Positions 16,029 through 23,451 of a stretch of DNA of 64,000 nucleotides are shown piece after piece; position 1 is the first letter of the stretch; every line of letters begins with the position of its first letter. Source of the DNA: a candidate division KSB1 bacterium (GTDB lineage Bacteria > Zhuqueibacterota > Zhuqueibacteria > Thermofontimicrobiales > Thermofontimicrobiaceae); assembly GCA_034506395.1 (NCBI GenBank), contig JAPDPQ010000017.1, forward strand, positions 1 through 64,000, read 5' to 3'. The notes under the pieces were generated by a model that saw only the letters and a list, made by a program, of their open reading frames with translations, was not told where the DNA came from and made no database searches. Made by a program: the position numbers and the translations under genes.

Positions 16029-17112
16029 TTATCTGAAGAACGGTGAAGACCTGAGAACTTTATCAGGTGGAATCACCCTGGTGATTCTGTTGCTGATGTT
16101 CATTATTGCGCAGATTATAGCATTGACGAGTATGATCAATTCGCCGGTCTCCAATGAGCCGAAAATGGAACTGAAGGAGCTGGTGAGATTGGAGTTTCGG
16201 CCAAAACCAGAACGAGAAATCCCAAAGCAACTGAAGCTGGATGTCACAACGCAGCCGATTGTACCGCAACCGAAACCAGATATTCAGGCTTCGCCAGAGC
16301 CCCAGCAGCCGATAGTGGCAGCAGCAGCGGTGGCTCAAGGTTTTGATTTGAAAAAGCTATTGACCAGCGAGACCAACGCTGCAAAAAAAGGGAGTTCCAA
16401 CCGATCCAATCCTCTGGTGGCCGGTGTTTCCACTGAAGTCAATCGAGCCGGCCGGACGTTGGATGATTTCGATCTGAGCGGGGTATTGGACAACCGAAAT
16501 GCCTCATTTGCAGCGGGGAGACGATCAACCCCAGGCGGCTCGGATGGACCGAAGATCGGGATTGGTGGTGTCAGTGGCCTTGGCACTGGAGCCGGCTCAG
16601 GCGGAACTGGTTTGGCGCTATCGGGCCGAGGTACGAATCGCACCAGTCGGGGCGCTGGACTCGGAAATGGCAATGGCGGAGCCACGATATCTTTGCCATC
16701 CGGCAAAGGAGGCGGCAAGGCCACCTTGGATATTCACGCTTTGATCAGATGGATGAAGGCCCATCCCGGCATCATTCCCAAATTGGTCGCTTACGACATG
16801 GGTCATCAGCCTGATGATTTGTCATCAGCGGTGAATTTTACTATGAATGGACGGATTTACACGCTGTTTTTGTCCTGTAATGAGACCGAGCTGCTGTTGC
16901 GTATTTGTTTGGTTGAGGGGCAAGTGTTCACATTGCTCAAGGATAATGGTATTCGCGAAGAGAGCAACTTTTTAATCGTGGGCGATGTAGTGCGAAACGG
17001 GGCTGCCATTCAATCGCTCATTAGCTCCCGTCAGGCGCCAGGGGATCGCGCGTCTCATTTCTATCAAATCTTCTGGAGTTGGTGGCTGCAACAGCCAGAG
17101 AGCCGCAGTTAA
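16012..17112 (+). CDS. TonB/GltG-like periplasm-spanning protein
   Basis: A 366-residue protein with one N-terminal TM helix (about 20-42), a Pro/Lys/Glu-rich stretch (about 55-105) and a long Gly/Ser/Thr-rich linker (about 145-230). A C-terminal globular domain follows (about 235-366: ALIRWMKAHPGIIPKLVAYDMGHQ, then VNFTMNGRIYTLFLS). This is the architecture of TonB-family force-transducing proteins, although the C-terminal domain is not a standard TonB_C by eye. Its start lies inside the end of the second ExbD-like gene. It probably couples the motor to an outer-membrane partner, perhaps the PorP-like protein. Confidence 0.65.
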   Translation: MKTIINYLKNGEDLRTLSGGITLVILLLMFIIAQIIALTSMINSPVSNEPKMELKELVRLEFRPKPEREIPKQLKLDVTTQPIVPQPKPDIQASPEPQQPIVAAAAVAQGFDLKKLLTSETNAAKKGSSNRSNPLVAGVSTEVNRAGRTLDDFDLSGVLDNRNASFAAGRRSTPGGSDGPKIGIGGVSGLGTGAGSGGTGLALSGRGTNRTSRGAGLGNGNGGATISLPSGKGGGKATLDIHALIRWMKAHPGIIPKLVAYDMGHQPDDLSSAVNFTMNGRIYTLFLSCNETELLLRICLVEGQVFTLLKDNGIREESNFLIVGDVVRNGAAIQSLISSRQAPGDRASHFYQIFWSWWLQQPESRS

Positions 17113-17342
17113 TGTCTATCACTGCTTCTTATAGGAACCTGACGACCAATGCGGCCGCGATCTCGAACCGAATATCTGGTGATCTTGGATCGTTTTGGGA
17201 GACACTTATCTTTGCTGTGAATCTTGGAGTTGAACGTCCGAGCATCAAATTTGATTTGGCGTAACCGTGGTTTCAATGGAAATTGTTCAAGGATCGCTTC
17301 AATTGCAGAGTATTAAAGTTAAAAACGAGGATGTGTAGCGAT

Positions 17343-18845
17343 ATGGGTTCGACCATGAAGTTTCGAATGGCGATTTTTGCCATGGGGGTCACAGGGCTGC
17401 TGTTGGTTGGTTGTGCGACGACCAGCCACAAATCCGCACAACGGCTGAAAGTGCCGCCCGGTCTGGATAGCACGACAGTGGTGAAATCGATTGAATTGGC
17501 CAAAAGTAGTTTTGTATCAGCGGACCAAGAGAAGCAGGCTGCTCAATTAACCACTGCTGGCAAAAAGGAATTAGATAAAGTAGACGAGTTCTGGGCTTAT
17601 CTGGAACAAAGCGTCAAAAAAGGTAGCAACTTATCGGACACGGAGAAACAAGTGTTCGATCGCGAATACGATCTAGGGGCCCAGTATTTAGATCGTTTCA
17701 AAAAGCTCTCCGAGAACGGAACCAATGACAAGAAGGCTTTGGAGGTGCAAAGCTATTGCATTCAAGCCAAAGAGCATTTGGAAAAAGCAGTCACGATCAA
17801 TCCGTTTGACAAGAATGCGCGGGCGCTTTTGGCCGTGGCTTATTATAATTTACAACACATGTTTGGGCTAGAGAAGCATTATGAAAAGGCCATTGAAATT
17901 TTAGAGCGGCTCACGCGGATTGAAAAAGGGGAGCACGAGCTGTTTCGATTGTTGGCAGAAAATTATCTGGCAGTGAAGGATTATGAAAAAGCATTGCAGA
18001 ACATCCAGAAGGCCCAGATGGTGATGTTGAAAACGAACTTTGAGGGCGCACCGGATACATCTCGACTGTTTTATTACATGTACACCCAAGGAGATATTTA
18101 CGCTCGGATGTATGATGCGGTCAAATCGTTCAAGTCGTTTCAGGTGGCTGAGAAGTTTGCCCGGACACCACAAGAAAAAGCCGATGTTGAAAATTATATT
18201 AAGTGGCTTAATTGGGATGGAGGCAATATCCGAGCCTCTGAGCTATGGGACAAAATTTTGATCCTCGAGAGCAAAAAGGACTTTGAGACAATGGCCAAGG
18301 CCTGCGACCAGTTGCTGCCCATGCTCAAGACTAAAAAAGCGAAATTGGCCGTCACTCACAAGCAGGCTGTGGTGGAATTTGAGATTTTGGGACGTAAAGC
18401 CTCAGCAGTTGAGAAAATGCGTCAAATTTATGATGCGTTTACGCAGGGCGAAATCGCTGCAAAGCCAGATGAATTTCAGCCATTCCTTAATAGCTATGGC
18501 GCCATGCTTTATCGTCTTGGCGTTGAGGCACTGCAAAAACAGGAGAAGAAATTAGCGTTGGCATACTTCACGAAAGCGGCTTCATTCGATTGGGATCAGG
18601 TGGCAAAGGCATACATTGAATTGGTAACGTTATTGTGGAACGATCCAGAAAAGGCGATCTATTATGGCAAGCGCGCCTTAGCGAAACCAAATGGCCTTTC
18701 CAATGAAGAATCGACCGAGCTATTATCGCTAATGGTGCGAGCACATAAGAGCGCTGGTTTGTACGATGAAGCACGAGAATATTACAAAAAGTGGAAACAA
18801 ATGGAATCGAAGAAAACAGCAACAAGCGGAGCAGATCATGAATAA
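17343..18845 (+). CDS. TPR-repeat lipoprotein
   Basis: A 500-residue predicted lipoprotein. The signal sequence ends in a lipobox LLVGC with Cys24. The rest is helical with tetratricopeptide-like repeats at about 130-290 (ALLAVAYYNLQ, FRLLAENYLAVKDYEKAL, YMYTQGDIYARMYDAVKSF) and 380-480 (NSYGAMLYRLGVEAL, IYYGKRALAKPN). The ATG at 17343 is chosen because GAGG lies about 12 bases upstream; the ATG at 17355 is an alternative. It overlaps the next gene by 8 bases. TPR lipoproteins in gliding and type IX machines (AglT/GltE, PorW) act as envelope scaffolds, so a similar role is inferred. Confidence 0.8.
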   Translation: MGSTMKFRMAIFAMGVTGLLLVGCATTSHKSAQRLKVPPGLDSTTVVKSIELAKSSFVSADQEKQAAQLTTAGKKELDKVDEFWAYLEQSVKKGSNLSDTEKQVFDREYDLGAQYLDRFKKLSENGTNDKKALEVQSYCIQAKEHLEKAVTINPFDKNARALLAVAYYNLQHMFGLEKHYEKAIEILERLTRIEKGEHELFRLLAENYLAVKDYEKALQNIQKAQMVMLKTNFEGAPDTSRLFYYMYTQGDIYARMYDAVKSFKSFQVAEKFARTPQEKADVENYIKWLNWDGGNIRASELWDKILILESKKDFETMAKACDQLLPMLKTKKAKLAVTHKQAVVEFEILGRKASAVEKMRQIYDAFTQGEIAAKPDEFQPFLNSYGAMLYRLGVEALQKQEKKLALAYFTKAASFDWDQVAKAYIELVTLLWNDPEKAIYYGKRALAKPNGLSNEESTELLSLMVRAHKSAGLYDEAREYYKKWKQMESKKTATSGADHE

Positions 18846-19491
18846 CACGTCGAAAATGATGCAAATCGCTGGCACAATCCTGGCAATAGTAGTGGCTCTG
18901 ATTCTCACCAAAGAGATCAAAGCGCAAACCAAAAGCGTGCTGGTAGACCAAACAATGGTTCAAACGACAACGGTTTTGAATCCGAAGCTAATTAATTTCT
19001 TTGTTGAAGAATTTATGATCCCTGAAAAGGAAGTAAAAAAGATGGTGATTTATGACTTGAACGGGGATGGTTTTGGAGATAAAGATATTGCGCGGACTTA
19101 CCCTGGGGGAAGATTTTACGTGCTTTCACCCAGCAGCAAAGCGCAGAAGATCATGAATCTCTGGAGCTTTGGTGGGAACATCAAATTTACTGCCAATTCG
19201 AATGATTCCCCCGAACTGTTCGAGCATGCCCCAGATAGTGTACGGGCCCAAGGAGCGATTTTTGCTGAATTGCTGCGCGGGCTTAGGCGAAATTACAAGG
19301 GTGTTCCGTTCAAGCTGCACCTGGAACAGGATGATAAAGTGACCGCGGTCGAAATGTGGGGTTACGATCCCAATCTCATGCGCTATACGCCCCCACCCGT
19401 CAATAAAGTGCCAGAGCAAATCCCAGTCATGAAACTGATCTATCTTGAAAAGACCGTGGTCGACAGCGTTTATGTTAATCGCAATGAATAA
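18838..19491 (+). CDS. orphan secreted protein with a Ca-loop-like motif
   Basis: A 217-residue protein that I do not recognise. The N terminus (about 8-29, ending IKAQ) is a signal peptide or membrane anchor. Near residue 76, YDLNGDGFGDKDIA resembles a DxNxDGxxD calcium-binding loop. The remainder alternates strands and helices and ends with a Pro-rich segment (YTPPPVNKVPEQIP). The ATG follows AGCGGAG and overlaps the last codons of the TPR gene, so the two should be translated together. It closes the locus that began at 7185. A function in the same envelope machine is inferred from position alone. Confidence 0.7.
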   Translation: MNNTSKMMQIAGTILAIVVALILTKEIKAQTKSVLVDQTMVQTTTVLNPKLINFFVEEFMIPEKEVKKMVIYDLNGDGFGDKDIARTYPGGRFYVLSPSSKAQKIMNLWSFGGNIKFTANSNDSPELFEHAPDSVRAQGAIFAELLRGLRRNYKGVPFKLHLEQDDKVTAVEMWGYDPNLMRYTPPPVNKVPEQIPVMKLIYLEKTVVDSVYVNRNE

Positions 19492-20015
19492 AAGCGACCC
19501 AAAATGCTAACTGGTGCTTTGGCCAATAAGGTTTTGAGAAGACCACACAGCCTGCCCAGCGATTCAAATTCTGCGTAAGTGAATGCGCTGAATGGCGCAT
19601 GAAACATTGCGCCAATCAAGTCGACCGAATAGCTTCAACCTCCAAATTGGCCCGCGAACTGGCAGACCCCATGAAAACATTAATAAAATTTTATCGGTGT
19701 AGATCTGCGCAATTCGCGGGCATTTTTGTTATGACAAATGGTGTTCAGCGGAAAGTAACCTATCTGTCTTCGACCTAATAGCCGTTTAAGGGTTTGATCC
19801 TCCAATCAGTTGTTTGCTCTCCGCAATCCAGATTGTAGTTCATTAAAAATAATGACAGGCAGTAGCCCCGTTTTTCCCATATTTAAATTTTCGACACATT
19901 GTCCGAATTTCAATGTCAGGGAACAAATGTTGCAATGTAACAGACCTTCTTTTGTTAGAGCATTGAATTGAACCAATGAAAAGTAAGGAAAATCACTAAC
20001 AGAGAGGTTATACAT
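19492..20015. other. intergenic region without a gene
   Basis: 524 AT-rich bases. No credible open frame, clear terminator or promoter was found. A short inverted stretch near 19700-19725 (tgcgcaattcgcgggca) is weak. Probable promoter territory for the MinD-like gene. Confidence 0.5.
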
Positions 20016-21305
20016 ATGCAGAATAATTTGCTGGTGCGTGTCAATGGAGAACATTTCGGACCATTCACGACATCTGAATTACGCGCTTTAGTACGAAAAG
20101 GGAAATTTAGTTTGAATGATTACGTATGGTCAGAAGATGACGATGATTGGATAAAAGCCGAGCAGTTGGATGAAGTAAGAAAACTTTTTCATCAGGAAAC
20201 ACTGGCTGATAGTGAACGTAAAGTGATGGCGATTGCCAGCGGCAAAGGTGGAGTGGGGAAGACAATTGTAACTGCGTCCCTGGGGGTTGGTTTGGCTGCC
20301 CTCGGCAAGGAAGTGATTCTCGTTGATGCCGATTTTGGCGGGGCGAATCTGCACACGTGTATGGGCTTTTTAGAACCCAAATATACATTTTTTGATTACT
20401 ACACTATGGAGCGGGAGAGCCTCGAAGATATTGTACTAGATTCACCGATCAACAATTTGAAATTGATCAGCGGCGCGTGCGGCACGCTGGGAATCGCGAA
20501 CCCCAAATACAGTCAGAAGCAGAAACTCATCCGCGATCTGAGAAATTTAAAAGCGGATTACGTCATCCTGGATTTAGGCGCAGGAACATCTTTGACGGTG
20601 ATCGACTATTTTCTCGCAGTAGACATGGGGATCTTGTTGACCACTCCAGAGCCGATGGCAATTCAAGAGGCTTTTGATTTTCTCAAACTCTGCGTGTTGC
20701 GAAAGTTGCAACAGACATTTCGAAATGAGCCAGACGTGCTCAGCCTCTTGGACATCGGTGGATTTAATCAATTGACCCAACTGAACGCCCCGATGTTTGA
20801 ATTACTCGATAAAGCGCGTCAGGTCAGTCCGGAGATCGCAGATCGGGTGAATGCAGAATTGGAAAGTTTCCAGCCGAAGCTGATAATGAATATGGTGATG
20901 GAACCTGATGAGGTGAGGGAGGGGATGGCGATCAAGACCGCAGCAGCAGAGTTACTGTCGATTCATGTGGATTATATCGGATACATTGAGTATGATGAAA
21001 CGATGCGCCAGACCGTTAAAGAGATGCGACCATTTATTTTGAGCAACCCCCGTTCCCCGGCCTCAAGAAGCTTGGCGCGGATCATTACCATCAAGCTGCT
21101 GAACAAAAATCGGGTTGCGGCTTTATTGAAGAACTGGCAGATGCGGCGCACCGCCCGTGCGCAATCGGAAAACTATCCTATCACGGATCTCAAAGAAAGC
21201 GATATTATTTGTTCACATAAATGCTTTTATTGGGATGATTGTGAATATCAGAGCGGTGGCATGCCATGCCGAGTTCGCCATTTAGAACCGATGTTTAAAT
21301 TTTAG
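20016..21305 (+). CDS. GYF_2 domain-MinD/FlhG-like ATPase fusion with C-terminal Cys cluster
   Basis: A 429-residue cytoplasmic P-loop protein. Residues ~5-55 form a GYF_2 (DUF4339) domain: GEHFGPFTTSELRALV, then YVWSEDDDDWIKAEQL. From residue 69 it is a MinD/FlhG-type ATPase with the deviant Walker A SGKGGVGKT (75-83) and VDADFGGAN. The C-terminal tail has four cysteines (399, 403, 409, 418) that could bind a metal. MinD/FlhG proteins position flagella, pili or other polar machines at the membrane. The RBS AGAGAGG is well placed. The large envelope locus ends 0.5 kb upstream, so positioning that machine is a reasonable but unproven guess. Confidence 0.85.
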   Translation: MQNNLLVRVNGEHFGPFTTSELRALVRKGKFSLNDYVWSEDDDDWIKAEQLDEVRKLFHQETLADSERKVMAIASGKGGVGKTIVTASLGVGLAALGKEVILVDADFGGANLHTCMGFLEPKYTFFDYYTMERESLEDIVLDSPINNLKLISGACGTLGIANPKYSQKQKLIRDLRNLKADYVILDLGAGTSLTVIDYFLAVDMGILLTTPEPMAIQEAFDFLKLCVLRKLQQTFRNEPDVLSLLDIGGFNQLTQLNAPMFELLDKARQVSPEIADRVNAELESFQPKLIMNMVMEPDEVREGMAIKTAAAELLSIHVDYIGYIEYDETMRQTVKEMRPFILSNPRSPASRSLARIITIKLLNKNRVAALLKNWQMRRTARAQSENYPITDLKESDIICSHKCFYWDDCEYQSGGMPCRVRHLEPMFKF

Positions 21306-21669
21306 AACAGTACCATTGCTCTTCTGATAAACTCCTCCAATTGAAATCGCCCTTTGAAACGGGGATGCCGCTTCAGTGGGCGATTGTTTTTTCTCCAAAT
21401 TCCTAACCTCGTCCTGATTCTTGCTCGATATTCCAATTCGAAATGTGTCTCGAATGAACTATCTTCGATCACGGACTTTGTTATCTAGAGAGCTACGGGT
21501 TCAAAAATGGAAAAAAGAAGCTGCGATCCTTAACGCTGATCGATCAATGCACTTGAGGAAGTTAACCTTTTATCAATCCAATAAAAAAAATCTTTATTTT
21601 TACCAATTAAATGCTTAAATTAGCCGTCAAACGAAATTGGAGAAGAATTAAAAAGAGGCGAGGTCGATC
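21306..21669. other. intergenic region with one terminator
   Basis: Besides the terminator at 21345-21393 it is AT-rich and shows nothing recognisable. The RBS-like GAGGCGAGG just before 21670 belongs to the glycerate kinase gene. Confidence 0.5.
21345..21393 (+). terminator. Rho-independent terminator after the MinD-like gene
   Basis: AATCGCCC (21345-21352) pairs with GGGCGATT (21378-21385), followed by GTTTTTTC. The loop of 25 bases may fold further. Confidence 0.75.
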
Positions 21670-23013
21670 ATGGCAATGGATGCGGATTTGCGTGCAATGC
21701 GAAGCGATGCCCTGGAAATTTTTCAGACAGGATTGCGAGCGGTGGACCCTGTCAATGCGGTGAAGCGGTTCTTGAAGAAACAAGATCATCGGATCTTTGT
21801 AAAGGATGTCGAATATGATTTAAGGGACTATGAAGGGGTATATTTGATCGGATTCGGCAAGGCGGGTGCTTCCATGGGCCGGGCGGTTGAGGAAGTTTTG
21901 GGTGATACACTTAAGCAGGGAATTGTAACCGTCAAATATGGTCATTTGGATCGCGTATCGCCTAAGATCAAAATTTATGAGGCAGGGCACCCAGTGCCAG
22001 ATAAGGCGGGTCTGGATGCCGCCAAAGAGATGGTCGATTTTTTGAGTCAGCGAAGCGCCAAAGATTTGGTCATCGCTGTGATTTCTGGTGGTGGGTCGGC
22101 GCTGTTGCCCTTGCCGGCTGAAGGGATCAGCTTATCCGAAAAACAGGAGATGACGCGATTGTTATTGGCCTGCGGAGCAGATATCAAGGAGATCAATGCC
22201 ATTCGCAAGCATATATCCCAAGTGAAGGGGGGACAGTTGGCCAGGTTGGCCCAACCTGCAACATTGGTGACGCTGATCCTCTCCGATGTGATTGGAGATC
22301 CGCTCGATAGCATCGCCTCGGGACCAACTGCCCCAGATCAATCCACGTTTTCAGATTGTTGGGCGATCCTTCAGAAATATAACTTGCATGGAAAGGTTCC
22401 AGCAGCCGTCGAGCGCCACATTCAGAATGGATTAGAAGGCTTGCTTCCCGATACTCCAAAGAGCGGCGATCCTATTTTTTCGCGAACGCAGAATGTTATC
22501 GTAGCGAGCAACTGGGAGGCCGTCGCGGCTGCGCGGGCTCGAGCGCAGCAATTGGGGTATCATACCCTGATTTTGTCAACTTTTGTAGAGGGTGAAACCA
22601 AAGATGTGGCTCGGGTTCATGCCGCCATCGCCAAAGAGGTGCACAAAACTGGTAATCCGATTAAAAAACCATGTTGTATCATCTCTGGGGGCGAGACCAC
22701 GGTCACGATCCATGGCAACGGCTTGGGAGGCCGAAATCAGGAATTCGTGCTTGCGGCTGCAATGGACCTGGCAGGTATGGAGAACACAGTGGTACTCAGC
22801 GCTGGTACTGATGGCAGTGACGGCCCAACCGATGCCGCCGGTGCCATTGCCGATGGTCAAACCATCGCCCGGGCCAATCAATTGCAGCTCAAAGCATTGC
22901 AATTTCTCCAGAATAACGACTCCTATCACTTTTTTGAACCGTTGGGCGATCTGATTAAGACCGGGCCAACAAATACCAATGTGATGGACATTCGAATCCT
23001 TTTGATGAAATAG
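21670..23013 (+). CDS. glycerate 2-kinase (MOFRL family)
   Basis: A 447-residue GckA-type glycerate kinase that phosphorylates D-glycerate with ATP to 2-phosphoglycerate, feeding lower glycolysis from serine, glyoxylate or non-phosphorylating sugar routes. The N-terminal Rossmann-like domain has YLIGFGKAGASMGRAVEE near residue 57 and ISGGGSALLPLP near 138. The C-terminal MOFRL domain has CIISGGETTVTIHGNGLGGRNQE near 336 and SAGTDGSDGPTDAAGA near 377. Full length for the family. The ATG is preceded by GAGGCGAGG. Apparently monocistronic. Confidence 0.93.
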   Translation: MAMDADLRAMRSDALEIFQTGLRAVDPVNAVKRFLKKQDHRIFVKDVEYDLRDYEGVYLIGFGKAGASMGRAVEEVLGDTLKQGIVTVKYGHLDRVSPKIKIYEAGHPVPDKAGLDAAKEMVDFLSQRSAKDLVIAVISGGGSALLPLPAEGISLSEKQEMTRLLLACGADIKEINAIRKHISQVKGGQLARLAQPATLVTLILSDVIGDPLDSIASGPTAPDQSTFSDCWAILQKYNLHGKVPAAVERHIQNGLEGLLPDTPKSGDPIFSRTQNVIVASNWEAVAAARARAQQLGYHTLILSTFVEGETKDVARVHAAIAKEVHKTGNPIKKPCCIISGGETTVTIHGNGLGGRNQEFVLAAAMDLAGMENTVVLSAGTDGSDGPTDAAGAIADGQTIARANQLQLKALQFLQNNDSYHFFEPLGDLIKTGPTNTNVMDIRILLMK

Positions 23014-23451
23014 CAGTTTTTTTGAGACCAGCACGTGCGGGCAAGCGTGCATTATTTAATCTCTAAACCGAGATCGGATTAAAGATGACTGATATCGTTC
23101 TTGTGGCTGGTATCGTTGCGTTTTGCTTCAGCCATAAGTCATGAAAGCGTGACCGTACCTCCAATCTAAGTGCAAAGGGGCCCGCCAATTTTCAAAATTC
23201 GTTCATTTGGCAGAACTCCATAAAATAGCCGCATGGGAATGTTAGCTGTCTGATCCTCGGTTTAACAAGTTTTTTTTTGGAGATCGATATAATTCTAATT
23301 GGGACAAATTTGAAATTTAATTTAAAATCTTTTGGGCTTTTGTTATATAGAGAATCGAGTCATTGTGAACAAATAGTTGGCGAACGGATTTTTGCAATGA
23401 TTCGATTTATGTTATTCTGCCAAAGCCTGAAAAAATCCGTTGGAGTAGAAT
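23014..23451. other. intergenic region upstream of lon
   Basis: 438 bases, AT-rich in its second half. A weak inverted repeat GCACG/CGTGC near 23029-23048 follows the glycerate kinase gene. No CIRCE or other heat-shock operator and no credible gene seen. Confidence 0.5.
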
